Part shown: piece after piece, positions 41,913 through 50,021 of the stretch
Numbering within the stretch: position 1 is the first letter of the stretch
Layout of the letters: every line of letters starts with the position of its first letter
DNA from: CBDCDJ01 sp965215355
GTDB taxonomy: Bacteria > Deinococcota > Deinococci > Deinococcales > Trueperaceae
Length of the DNA stretch: 64,000 nt
Assembly: GCA_965215355.1 (NCBI GenBank)
Contig: CBDCDJ010000007.1
Span: 4,092,001 to 4,156,000 of the forward strand
Reading direction: 5' to 3'
Made by a program: the position numbers and the translations under genes
Notes under the pieces: generated by a model
What the model saw: only the letters and a program-made list of their open reading frames with translations
Databases searched by the model: none
Told to the model about the DNA's origin: nothing

Positions 41913-42749
41913 CTAACGCAGAGTCTCCAGCAGCGAGTACGACGCGGCGACGGCCGCTTTGAGAAACGTTTCGACCTGCAGGGCTTGCGCGTCGGCGGAG
42001 GCGGTGGTCAGGTCGGCGGCGCGCAGCACCGCGCCCGTCCGGCCTTCGGTGTGCCAGTGGCCGTCGTCCAGGCTTGGCAAAGCAGCTTCGGGCGGCGCGG
42101 GCCGGGGCGCGACGTACCAGTAAGGCTCGGCAATCGCGGCGTCGCCCGGCGTCATGCCCACGTCTATCCAAGGCGTTCCGTCGTGTTTGACTGCGCCGGG
42201 CTTGTCGGTCGGCACGCCCGGCTCGAGCCGCGCCGCGATGTCGAAGGTGTGAGGCCGGCAGCGTACCGGCAGCGCGCCCTTGTGAAGCGCGCGGACTTCT
42301 TCCAAAACCGTCGCCGCGTTGCCGTACCACTTGGCTAGCTCTCTATAAAGTTCGTTTTTGGGAAAAGGAGCCCCCGCAGCGACAGCGTGCGGGGGCAACG
42401 CGTAGGTGGGCCTCAAGGCCGGAACCTGGCCGTGCGTGACGAGCTTGTCCGTGAGCCAGCCGTAGCCCTGCTCGAGCGTTTTTCCGGCCAGCGGGTACTT
42501 GCTGTACAACGCTTCGTCTTTGAACAGCAGCAAGGTCAGGTCGTGAAGACGCAGACCGGCGCGGTAACCGTTCGGGCAAGCCCCGCTGCTGAGCGCCCCC
42601 AACGCGGCGCGCCACCTGAACTCGTGGCTGTCGTCCTCTTGGGAGGCGAGGGTCGCGGCGAAGGCGGCGGGAACCTGCAAAGCCCAGTGAAGCACCCGCC
42701 CCGCCTCGAAAAGCTGGGGTGAGGGCTCACCGGTTAGCGTCCACACCAT
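41913..42749 (-). CDS. Conserved hypothetical protein
   Basis: Protein of 278 residues, soluble, with no recognised fold. Notable stretches are RPHTFDIAARL, WIDVGMTPGDAAIAEPYWYVAPRP and a closing helical half. The His-Phe-Asp-Ile and Met-Thr-Pro-Gly-Asp pattern recurs in uncharacterised proteins of several phyla. A TATAAT box (about 42780) and AGGAGG are upstream. It converges with psuG. Function not assigned. Confidence 0.65.
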   Translation of the reverse strand: MVWTLTGEPSPQLFEAGRVLHWALQVPAAFAATLASQEDDSHEFRWRAALGALSSGACPNGYRAGLRLHDLTLLLFKDEALYSKYPLAGKTLEQGYGWLTDKLVTHGQVPALRPTYALPPHAVAAGAPFPKNELYRELAKWYGNAATVLEEVRALHKGALPVRCRPHTFDIAARLEPGVPTDKPGAVKHDGTPWIDVGMTPGDAAIAEPYWYVAPRPAPPEAALPSLDDGHWHTEGRTGAVLRAADLTTASADAQALQVETFLKAAVAASYSLLETLR

Positions 42750-42896
42750 CGTTGCAGCCTCCTGAATGATTCGCTCATTATAAACACATAAACTCGGCGC
42801 AGCCCTCAGGCCGCGGCCTGTTCATTTCTCAGAGTCCGGACTTGAACCACGGCCGTGACTGTGACGGCTGAGCGTCGGGCTGTCACCGACGCTGTT

Positions 42897-42985
42897 CATA
42901 ACGGCTAACGAGGAGAACAAGTGCGGATTGCAGAGGGCTGAGAAACCCCTTCCGAATTTGTTCAGCGCACGACCGCACGTCCGCA
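42897..42985. repeat. Dispersed hairpin repeat, family 1, copy D
   Basis: The segment GTGCGGATTGCAGAGGG to CCGCACGTCCGCAC aligns with the central hairpin of copies B and C in the orientation of C (shared blocks CGGATTGC, CCTTCCGA and TTCAGCG). It lies downstream of the minus-strand esterase gene. Confidence 0.55.
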
Positions 42986-43040
42986 CCGTCACAGCTGTCC
43001 CGTCGCACACGGACGGTTCGGTATACACGCCGCCGAGCGG

Positions 43041-44015
43041 TCAAAGACTCATGTGCTCGTTCAAAAAAGCCAGCTTTTCGGCGGCTTGGTGGCTTTGTCC
43101 GCCTTCGTGCTGGTTGTACCTGTAAACCTTGATGGCCTTGGGGCCTGCGTAGTGGTTGAAGGCGGCGTACACGGTCGAAGGGGGGCAAACCGTGTCCATG
43201 AGCGCGACCGAAAAGAGCGCTCGGGCTCGCGCCTGCGCCGCGAAGGTGACGCCGTCGAAGTAGCTCAGGGTGCGAAACACGGTTTCGACCTTGTGGCGGT
43301 GTGTTTTGCAAAACTGGCTTATTTCGAAGTAGGGCTGCGTGTCGACGAGTTCGGTGGCGCGGCGGTAGTGGCACAAAAAGGGCACGTCCGGCAGGGCGAG
43401 CGTCACCTCGGGGAGGAGTCCGGCGACCGCGAGCGTCACGCCGCCGCCCTGGCTGGCCCCGGTCACGGCTATTCGGGCGGCGTCGACGCCTTCAAAGGCG
43501 CGCGCCGCCTCGACCGCGCGCACCGCGTCGGTGAACAGGCGGCGGTAGTAATACGTCTGCGGCGACAACACGCCCAGGGTCATAAAGCCGGGTACGTGCG
43601 GGCTCGAGCCCTCGAGGGGCAGGTCCGGCGTGTCGCCTGTAAGCCAACCGCTGCCCTGACCGCGCGTGTCCATGACCAGGTGGGCGTACCCGGCGCTCGG
43701 GTAAAGCAGCCAGTCGGCCGGAAAACCGCGCCCGCCCCCGTACCCGACGTACTCGACCACGCAGGGCAGCTTTTCGGGGCGCTCGGTCGGCAAGCTCAGC
43801 CAGGCTTTGATGGGCTGACCACCGTAACCGGCAAAAGTGACGTCGTAGCTTTCTAAAGTTTTCAACCGGACGTCGACTTTTGCAAACGTCGCGTTCAGCG
43901 GGTGGCTGCGCGCTTCGGCCAGGGTGGCGTCCCAAAACGCGCCGAAGTCCGGCGGCTTGTCGAGGTCGGGCCGGTAGGTCTGCAACACGTCCAGGGGAAA
44001 GTCGAACAGGGCCAC
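43041..44015 (-). CDS. Acetylxylan esterase / cephalosporin deacetylase family (CE7)
   Basis: Protein of 324 residues. The CE7 pattern is complete: FDFPLDVLQTYRPDLDKPPDFGAFWDATL at the N-terminus, VVEYVGYGGGRG oxyanion region, nucleophile Ser in VTGASQGGG (about 186), Asp in VALMDTVCPPST and His in YNQHEGG. Such enzymes remove acetyl groups from xylo-oligosaccharides and cephalosporins in the cytoplasm; no signal peptide is present. GTG start with GGGGAG upstream. It may help use plant sugars together with the uronate genes at 17-26 kb. Confidence 0.92.
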   Translation of the reverse strand: MALFDFPLDVLQTYRPDLDKPPDFGAFWDATLAEARSHPLNATFAKVDVRLKTLESYDVTFAGYGGQPIKAWLSLPTERPEKLPCVVEYVGYGGGRGFPADWLLYPSAGYAHLVMDTRGQGSGWLTGDTPDLPLEGSSPHVPGFMTLGVLSPQTYYYRRLFTDAVRAVEAARAFEGVDAARIAVTGASQGGGVTLAVAGLLPEVTLALPDVPFLCHYRRATELVDTQPYFEISQFCKTHRHKVETVFRTLSYFDGVTFAAQARARALFSVALMDTVCPPSTVYAAFNHYAGPKAIKVYRYNQHEGGQSHQAAEKLAFLNEHMSL

Positions 44016-44285
44016 TAAAGCTCCCCGTCGGCGCGGCTGCGCTCGAGCGTGTTCACGATTTTATGAGTCCCCTTCGCTGCAGGCAGCGGCGCTCTCGTTG
44101 CCGGCGGGGTCGGTCTCGAACGCTCGAAAATGGCTCGGCTCCTCTACTTTTTAGCTTAAAGCTACAAACGTTGCTGGAAACGTCGGTGGCGGGGTGCGGC
44201 TAGCGTCAGTCTAACAAAAACGCCCCACCGACTGGCCCCTTCCCCACGGTCTTCCCGGGCGGCGTTTGCTACATTCGAGGTTCTC

Positions 44286-45218
44286 ATGGTCGCCCTCGTC
44301 CTCACCGCCGCGTTCGGCGTGCTCGGCATACTCAGCATTTACTTCGCCCGCCGCGACGAGGAAGGGCATACCTTTTTCTGGACGATGGCGACGCTGTGCG
44401 CGCTCGCCTTCGGCTTTTCGCTGGGCAGCTTCAACCAAGACGCACAGTTGAGAAACGAGATAGCCGCCCTCACGGCGCGTCTGGAGCCCTCGGCGGAGCC
44501 GGTGGAGGCGAGCGCTGCAGACAGTGACGAGTCCTTTACGGCGAGGGCTACCACAGAACCACCGACCACCCCAGAACCGCCGACCCCCACAGAACCGCCG
44601 GTCGTTACAAAACCGCCGACCTCCCCGGAACCCCCGGTCGTTTCACCCGACCCCCAGCCCGACGCCGAGACGGCGAGTGCCACGCCGCCGACGTCGCGGC
44701 CCGCGGCCGACTTACCCGAGGCCGACTCCCCCGAACCCGCACCCGTCAGCGAACCTCCCGTCACGCCGACGCTGTCCGGGGCGGGCGCGGCGGGGAAGAC
44801 GGTGACGCCCGTCGCTGAACCCGCAGTGCCCCTGAGTGAGCTGGCGGGCTCCTGGGAGATGACCACCACCATCGAGCGGACGGCCTACCCCGCTTACGCA
44901 GGCCTGATGCTGACGTTTCGACTCGGCGTCGCCGCGTCGGGACCGACGCTCAACGCTGTGGGCAACAAAGCGGCCGAGCGCGCGCCGGACGCCGAGCGCA
45001 TCCTGACCTACGCGCCCAGCGCAGCGAACCGCATCGTCCTCACGGGCGCTTACGCCGACGCCGATACCCTCGCCCTGTCTTTCGAAGAAGGCACCCAAGG
45101 TCAGGGTGGCACGATGACCCTTGAGGTCGTTTCGCCGGAGAGGCTCGAGGGCGTCTTCGTGTCGTCGGCCGGCACGAGCGGCTCCGCCTTGTGGCGCAAA
45201 CTGCGCGGAACCGATTGA
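44286..45218 (+). CDS. Membrane-anchored protein with Pro-rich linker
   Basis: Protein of 310 residues. Two hydrophobic helices (about 2-20 and 31-48) are followed by a Thr/Pro/Glu-rich linker (about 80-185, repeats of EPPTTPEPP type) and a C-terminal beta domain (LAGSWEMTTTIERTAYPAYAGLMLTFRLG and later strands). The end domain resembles small lipocalin-like folds but is not assigned. The repeats on the DNA are simple codon repeats. Probably an envelope protein. Confidence 0.65.
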   Translation: MVALVLTAAFGVLGILSIYFARRDEEGHTFFWTMATLCALAFGFSLGSFNQDAQLRNEIAALTARLEPSAEPVEASAADSDESFTARATTEPPTTPEPPTPTEPPVVTKPPTSPEPPVVSPDPQPDAETASATPPTSRPAADLPEADSPEPAPVSEPPVTPTLSGAGAAGKTVTPVAEPAVPLSELAGSWEMTTTIERTAYPAYAGLMLTFRLGVAASGPTLNAVGNKAAERAPDAERILTYAPSAANRIVLTGAYADADTLALSFEEGTQGQGGTMTLEVVSPERLEGVFVSSAGTSGSALWRKLRGTD

Positions 45219-45441
45219 GGCGTTCGGCAGCAGAGCGAGGATGGCCGCCTCACCCGGTGCAGGTCGAAGGGCTCGAGGACCTTGGACGAATCGAAACCGG
45301 ACGAATCAAACCGTGACGAAGACAAACCGTCTTCCGACACCCTCATGTCTCGCAACAATCCAAAAGCGAAGCCGGTACCCAGGGATACCGGCTCGGAACA
45401 GTGTCGCGCAGGCTTGTCAGCTCCCGCCGAACTGGACCAAC

Positions 45442-45567
45442 CTTATACGGATTGCGATAATACGCTAAATAAACTCGGTAGAGGTCCTTCCGCTCCTTAC
45501 CGCAATCCGTATTTTTTTCTCGTTCCACTCGGATTAATTCTTTTGGGAATTAACCGGAAACGGTATT
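45442..45567. repeat. Dispersed hairpin repeat, family 1, copy B
   Basis: Best-preserved copy. ATACGGATTGCG pairs with CGCAATCCGTAT, followed by TTTTTTT, then a second part ending GGAAACGGTATT. It separates two convergent genes; its end touches the stop codon of the small gene at 45566. Confidence 0.8.
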
Positions 45568-45697
45568 ACTTGCTCGGCCAGAACTTGGCGACGGTGACGC
45601 TGGTGGCCTGACCCCCGCTCGTGTAGGCCGTCCCGGCCCAACCGGTGCCGCCCAGCAGTAAACCGATAACCACTAAGGAAACTTTAAGCTTGTTCAT
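45566..45697 (-). CDS. 43-residue secreted peptide
   Basis: MNKLKVSLVVIGLLLGGTGWAG is a typical signal peptide, leaving a mature part of only about 20 residues (TAYTSGGQATSVTVAKF...). GGAGGGG lies at proper distance before the ATG, which favours a real gene. The frame extends further upstream, but without signals. It could be a signalling peptide or a tiny envelope protein; no homologue recalled. Confidence 0.5.
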   Translation of the reverse strand: MNKLKVSLVVIGLLLGGTGWAGTAYTSGGQATSVTVAKFWPSK

Positions 45698-46051
45698 GAC
45701 CCCTCCGTAGAGTCTTGCCACCGCGCTCGGCTGTAACAGCCAAGGGTGATGAGTGCGCTTGCATGAAGAAAAGAGGTGGGGTCGCACTCGGTCGGTTGCG
45801 CTACTCGCTCCTTCCGGTCCAAGCGCCCAAGTTAGGACCAGACATCGTTGCATCCGAGTGAAGGCTGCCGCCTTCGAAACCAACTATAGCCCCCGGCTTT
45901 GGCATAGTCCGTACGGGGTTTCACATCTGCACCAGTGCGGTTTAGAAGTTCCTAGCCAGTTGCCGACGGTGGTCACCCAGCTTGACTGCTGTGCCGCACC
46001 AGAGCCGCCATCCTGCGAAGAGAACCTAAAAAGGACTTCGAGGGCAATGCA
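45698..46051. other. Gene-free stretch
   Basis: About 350 bp between two minus-strand genes with no supportable frame, repeat or RNA seen, apart from the GGAGGGG ribosome binding site at its left edge. Confidence 0.4.
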
Positions 46052-46975
46052 CTAGCTCCGCTCTATAATTTTTTGAAACGCCGCCACGACTTCGGGGTCG
46101 AACAGGTGGCCCGACTGCCGTTGCAACTCCGCGAGCGCCGCCTGGTGCGTCACGGCTTCCCGGTAGGGGCGGTCGCTGGTCAGGGCGTCGTAGCTGTCCA
46201 CGACCGCGATGACGCGCGCCTCTTTCAAAACAGCTTCGCCGGACAACCCCAAGGGATAACCGCTGCCGTCGAAGCGTTCGTGATGCTGCGCCACGATGTC
46301 GCCGGCCGCCCGCATGAAGGTCGCCTCGAGCAGCTCGCGCCCGTAGTCGGGATGACGTTTGACCTCGGCCCACTCGGTTTCGCTCAAGGGTTCGGGTTTG
46401 CGCAACAACGCTGACGGCAGCCGCGTTTTGCCCACGTCGTGCAGGTAAGCGGCGTAGTTGAGCAGGTGCCGCCGCTCGGACGGCAAGTTGAGTTCGCGGC
46501 CGACCGCGTTCGACAGTTCGCGGATGCGCTCGCAGTGGTCGGCCGTGTAGCCGTCTTTGAGTTCTATCTCCTGGGCGAGCCCCATGAGTTGAGCTAAGTC
46601 GCGGCTCATCTCGTGAAAGACGGGGCGCGAGGTGAAGCACAAAAAGCGCGCCGCGCTTTTGGCCGTGAGCACCACCGGCTGCGTGAGCCCTTCGGTCACA
46701 AGCGTGTCGCCCGCGCCCAGCAAGTGGGTTCGGCCGCCCTCTTCCAACTGCAACGTTCCCGACAACAGGTAGTAGCTTTCGACCGCCTCGCCCGACGACA
46801 CCAGCGTGATGAACTGTCCGGCGAGCAACTCGCCGTGGAGCAGTTCGCTGCCGTCGCCGTTTGCCAACAGGCAAACGTTCAGGGCGCTGCTTGACACCGT
46901 TTCAATACACTCGCCGTATTTGCGCAACGTTAAACCGGACGTCAACGGCTCATGCCCACCACGTGCATGAGTCAT
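46052..46975 (-). CDS. HD-GYP domain protein with N-terminal cupin-like sensor
   Basis: Protein of 307 residues. Residues 35-125 look like a cyclic-nucleotide-binding or cupin-type beta barrel (GQFITLVSSGEAVESYYLLSGTLQLEEGG). The rest is an HD-GYP phosphodiesterase: DHCERIRELSNAVG, YLHDVGKTRLP (HD pair) and HHERFDGSGYPLGL (GYP). HD-GYP enzymes hydrolyse cyclic-di-GMP. The HD and GYP motifs look complete, so activity is likely. The sensor could couple a ligand or redox state to c-di-GMP level. GGTAGGA precedes the ATG. Confidence 0.9.
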   Translation of the reverse strand: MTHARGGHEPLTSGLTLRKYGECIETVSSSALNVCLLANGDGSELLHGELLAGQFITLVSSGEAVESYYLLSGTLQLEEGGRTHLLGAGDTLVTEGLTQPVVLTAKSAARFLCFTSRPVFHEMSRDLAQLMGLAQEIELKDGYTADHCERIRELSNAVGRELNLPSERRHLLNYAAYLHDVGKTRLPSALLRKPEPLSETEWAEVKRHPDYGRELLEATFMRAAGDIVAQHHERFDGSGYPLGLSGEAVLKEARVIAVVDSYDALTSDRPYREAVTHQAALAELQRQSGHLFDPEVVAAFQKIIERS

Positions 46976-47056
46976 TCCTACCTCTCTCGGGGACCATCAT
47001 ACCCACAAGCCGAACGCTGCGACGCCGACCCTTAAAACTTTTTAAGCTCTCTCAAC

Positions 47057-47551
47057 CTACTCCCGCCCCCCGCGCGCCACGTTGAACACGTTGCTGCCGA
47101 GGGCGACGAGCGCGCCCGTGTCGTCGTGGACCTCGCTCCGCACGGCGACGACGCGCTTGCCGCCGCGCACCACCTCGGCGGTGGTGAGGAGCGTTTTCCC
47201 GCGCGCGGGCCGCAGGTAGTCCACGCGCATGTCGATGGTGGCGACGCCGCTCGCCAAACTGGGGTCGCCCAAGGACAGCGCCGCCGCGACGCCGGCGGTC
47301 GCGTCGACGACGAACCCCACCACGCCGCCGTGCGGCACCTGGCGGCGCGGGTTGCCCACGTACTCGGGGCGCAGCTCGAGCCGGGTCACCAGCCGCACCG
47401 GGTCGGCCTCGAAGCGCTCGAGCCTGAGCCCCAAAAAGGCGTTGAAGGGGATGAGGTCTTCGACGAGGGTGCGGACAAGGTCTAAGCTGAGTTGAGCGTC
47501 GCGTTCGGGTTCTGCAGGGTCGGGTTGTAAAAACTCAGGTTTTGAAGCCAC
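47057..47551 (-). CDS. PaaI-type hotdog thioesterase
   Basis: Protein of 164 residues, hotdog fold: NAFLGLRLERFEADPVRLVTRLELRPEYVGNP, then HGGVVGFVVDATAGVAAALS with the His-Gly-Gly active-site turn and the Asp of the central helix, and TIDMRVDYLRPARG. It hydrolyses an acyl-CoA; the substrate is unknown. GTG start with TAGACT 7 nt upstream, so leaderless. The gene follows the phosphoesterase gene on the same strand after 19 nt. Confidence 0.88.
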   Translation of the reverse strand: MASKPEFLQPDPAEPERDAQLSLDLVRTLVEDLIPFNAFLGLRLERFEADPVRLVTRLELRPEYVGNPRRQVPHGGVVGFVVDATAGVAAALSLGDPSLASGVATIDMRVDYLRPARGKTLLTTAEVVRGGKRVVAVRSEVHDDTGALVALGSNVFNVARGGRE

Positions 47552-47570
47552 AGGAGGCAGTCTACCGGGT

Positions 47571-48545
47571 TCAGGGCGCGAGGTCCATCCGGGTGAGGGT
47601 GCCGTTGAGGCCGTGGACGCGCTCGGGCAAGCTCGCCAGGGTTATCTCCTGAAACGTCGCGGTGTCGAAAGTGCTCAGCCGCAGCTCCAAGGGGTCGAAG
47701 TCTAAATCCAGCACCGTGACGGCCGAACGGGGCGGCGCGTCGCCGTCCAACAGCCGCCGCGCGCCGACGCCGCCCGTGTGGAGCAGGGTTACCTCGCCGA
47801 CCTTGGCCGGATAGTAAGCCGCGTGGTGACCGCTGATGTACAGGTCGACGCCCCAGGCCTCGAGCCTCCGGCGCAGCGCGTCGCCGCCCGTCAACACCTC
47901 GCCGACCCGGTTCTTCGCCGCGCTCACCCCGTAAAGCGGCAGGTGCCCGACGAGGACGCGCAAGGGGGCGGCCCGCGCCTCTTCGGACGCGAGTTCGCCC
48001 TGCAACCAGGCGAGTTGCGCGTCGGTAACGCTCGCACTCGAGGCGTCCCACACGGCGAAAAACACCCCTTCGAGGGTAAAACTGTAGTTGAAGGGAAAGT
48101 CGTCAGCGTCTTGAAAAGCAACCCGAGTCCCGTCCGAGGTTTGCTGCCAGTAAGCTCGAGCGGCGGCACGTTCGCGTTCATACACGAAGCCGTCTGAATT
48201 GCGCAGCCCTGAGCCGTCGTGGTTGCCCATTGCAAATGCGGCGGGAATATTCGCGGCACGCAACGGCGCGGCGACCGTTTCGTCGAACGCCGCCCACATC
48301 TGCGCGAAGCGCGCGTCCGGCAGCGATGCTTTTTGTCCCCCGACAAGGTCGCCGGCCGACAAGAGTAGGTCGGGTCGCCAAACTTCCGTCGTCGCCTTAA
48401 TGACTTTGGCGACCTGCGGGCTGTAAACGGTCTCGCCGTAAGCCGGGTTGAAGTCGCTCAGGACCACCACGCGCACGTCGCCGCGGGGCGGGTTCGTTTG
48501 GGCGAAGCCGAAACCGGTCAGGCTCAGGAGCAGTAAGAGGCGCAC
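47571..48545 (-). CDS. Secreted metallophosphoesterase
   Basis: Protein of 324 residues with a signal peptide (MRLLLLLSLTGFGFAQ). The five calcineurin-type motifs are present: VVLSDFNP (Asp, with Asn-Pro replacing the usual His), LSAGDLVGG, AMGNHDGSG, VGHLPLYG and SGHHAAYY. The missing first His is a small departure. It should hydrolyse phosphate esters outside the cytoplasm. TAAACT ends 7 nt before the GTG start, so leaderless. Confidence 0.9.
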   Translation of the reverse strand: MRLLLLLSLTGFGFAQTNPPRGDVRVVVLSDFNPAYGETVYSPQVAKVIKATTEVWRPDLLLSAGDLVGGQKASLPDARFAQMWAAFDETVAAPLRAANIPAAFAMGNHDGSGLRNSDGFVYERERAAARAYWQQTSDGTRVAFQDADDFPFNYSFTLEGVFFAVWDASSASVTDAQLAWLQGELASEEARAAPLRVLVGHLPLYGVSAAKNRVGEVLTGGDALRRRLEAWGVDLYISGHHAAYYPAKVGEVTLLHTGGVGARRLLDGDAPPRSAVTVLDLDFDPLELRLSTFDTATFQEITLASLPERVHGLNGTLTRMDLAP

Positions 48546-48576
48546 GGTCTACAGTTTAGCTTGTAGGGGAAGGAAT

Positions 48577-48646
48577 AGTACCGAGGACCGAGTGAAAAGT
48601 ACCGAGTAAGAGCCACTTTCAACTTGGTACTGGGTACTCAGTACTC
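48577..48646. repeat. Dispersed repeat, GTACCGAGTGAAAAGT family, copy 2
   Basis: ACCGAGTGAAAAGTACCGAGTAAG is followed about 15 nt later by ACTTGGTACTGGGTACTCAGTACT, so the copy is partly self-complementary. It separates the divergent phosphoesterase and rluB genes. Confidence 0.65.
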
Positions 48647-48698
48647 TCTTCTCTTCCTCCCACGACGGACCTCCCCCGCACGGGGTAAACTCTGAGCT

Positions 48699-49397
48699 AT
48701 GGAGCGTTTGCAGAAGTTTCTGGCTCGAGCGGGCGTCGCCAGTCGCCGCAAGGCCGAAGACTTGATTACCGCCGGGCGAGTCAGCGTGAACGGTTCTACG
48801 GCCGAACTCGGTATGAAGGTCGGTGACGACGACGAGGTCGCGGTTGATGGGGAAAACGTGACTAAGCCTGCCCAAACCGTGACGTACCTTCTCAATAAAC
48901 CCCCGGACTACCTCTCGAGCGTGACCGACGACCGGGGCCGCCCGACGGTCATGGACCTCGTCCCGGCCGTGCCGGGCTTGCACCCGGTCGGGCGGCTCGA
49001 CTTGGAGTCCGAAGGGATGCTGCTGCTGACCAACGACGGCGACCTGACTTTAGAACTCACCCACCCGCGCTATGAGCACGAAAAAGAGTACCGGGTCTGG
49101 TGTCGCCAGGGGACTTTGAATGCGGGCGCGTTGGCGACGCTCGAGCAGGGCGTCGAACTGGACGACGGGCTGGCGCGTGTAGTCGTCGCCAAAACGGCCG
49201 AGGGCGGCTGCCGCGTGGTGCTCGGCGAGGGCCGCAACCGGCAAGTGCGGCGCATGTTGGCGGCGGTCGGCTACTCGGTGACGCGGTTGGTGCGCACGCG
49301 CATCGGCGGGCTCGAACTCGGCGACCTGAAAACCGGCGGCTACCGGAAACTTTCCGCAGCGGACTATAAAAAGCTCGGGTATACTCGGCGTGAATAG
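48699..49397 (+). CDS. rluB: 23S rRNA pseudouridine synthase (RluB/RsuA family)
   Basis: Protein of 232 residues. An S4 RNA-binding domain (1-60: LQKFLARAGVASRRKAEDLI, GRVSVNG) precedes the synthase domain with catalytic Asp101 in GRLDLESEGMLLLTNDG and the later VVLGEGRNRQVRRML. RluB-type enzymes modify helix 80 or 93 of 23S rRNA; RsuA cannot be ruled out by motif alone. TAAACT lies 7 nt before the ATG. The gene is followed closely by hpt with a repeat between. Confidence 0.92.
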   Translation: MERLQKFLARAGVASRRKAEDLITAGRVSVNGSTAELGMKVGDDDEVAVDGENVTKPAQTVTYLLNKPPDYLSSVTDDRGRPTVMDLVPAVPGLHPVGRLDLESEGMLLLTNDGDLTLELTHPRYEHEKEYRVWCRQGTLNAGALATLEQGVELDDGLARVVVAKTAEGGCRVVLGEGRNRQVRRMLAAVGYSVTRLVRTRIGGLELGDLKTGGYRKLSAADYKKLGYTRRE

Positions 49398-49402
49398 GGA
49401 GG

Positions 49403-49472
49403 AGTACCGAGTGAAAAGTATCGAGTACCGAGTGAAAAGTGGCTGTTTACTCGGTACTCGGTACTCGGTACT
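49403..49472. repeat. Dispersed repeat, GTACCGAGTGAAAAGT family, copy 3
   Basis: Two direct copies of ACCGAGTGAAAAGT are followed by three copies of ACTCGGT in reverse sense (ACTCGGTACTCGGTACT), so the region can form a long hairpin. It directly precedes the hpt start and is probably part of its leader or a terminator for rluB (TTTTTT follows). Confidence 0.75.
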
Positions 49473-49477
49473 TTTTT

Positions 49478-50017
49478 ATGTCTGAGACTATTTTCGAACC
49501 CGCTGCGGGCAGCGTGCAGCTCTCGAGCGAGCAAATCCAAACCCGTATTCAAGACCTCGGCCGCGAGATAGCGCAAGCCTACGCGGGCAAGCCGCTCCAC
49601 CTCATCTGCGTGCTGAACGGGGCGTTCATCTTCATGGCGGACCTGGTACGGGCGATTGACTTGCCGCTGACGGTGGACTTTTTGTCGGTCTCGAGCTACG
49701 GCTCGCGCACCGAGTCGAGCGGCGAGGTGCGGCTCGTGAAAGACCTGGACATGTCCCTGAAAAACAAACATGTCTTGCTCGTCGAGGACATCATCGACAC
49801 CGGTTTGACGATGGCGTACTTGCTGGGCTATCTCCAGGGCCGCGGGCCGCTCTCGGTCGGCGTGGTCTCGCTGCTGTCGAAGCCGTCGCGGCGGCAGGTC
49901 GACGTGCCCATCGACTACCTCGGCTTTGAAATCGAGGACGCCTTTGTTTACGGTTACGGCCTCGACGTGGGCCACCTCTACCGCAACGTCCCTTTCATCA
50001 CCTCGCAAAAGGATTAA
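49478..50017 (+). CDS. hpt: Hypoxanthine phosphoribosyltransferase
   Basis: Protein of 179 residues. The PRPP-binding loop VEDIIDTGLT lies at 102-111, preceded by LICVLNGAFIFMADLVRAI and SYGSRTESSGEVRL. It salvages hypoxanthine and guanine to IMP and GMP. ATG at 49478 follows the repeat directly with no ribosome binding site; homology begins near here. An earlier in-frame start lies inside the repeat and is less likely. The following gene starts 4 nt after the stop. Confidence 0.95.
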   Translation: MSETIFEPAAGSVQLSSEQIQTRIQDLGREIAQAYAGKPLHLICVLNGAFIFMADLVRAIDLPLTVDFLSVSSYGSRTESSGEVRLVKDLDMSLKNKHVLLVEDIIDTGLTMAYLLGYLQGRGPLSVGVVSLLSKPSRRQVDVPIDYLGFEIEDAFVYGYGLDVGHLYRNVPFITSQKD

Positions 50018-50021
50018 GCCG

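Noticed and set aside
44530..44700. C-rich tandem repeats (ACCGCC type)
   Set aside because: They encode the Thr/Pro-rich linker of a membrane-anchored protein and are explained by codon repetition.
45753..46055. 100-codon plus-strand frame
   Set aside because: No ribosome binding site or domain; amino acid content looks random.
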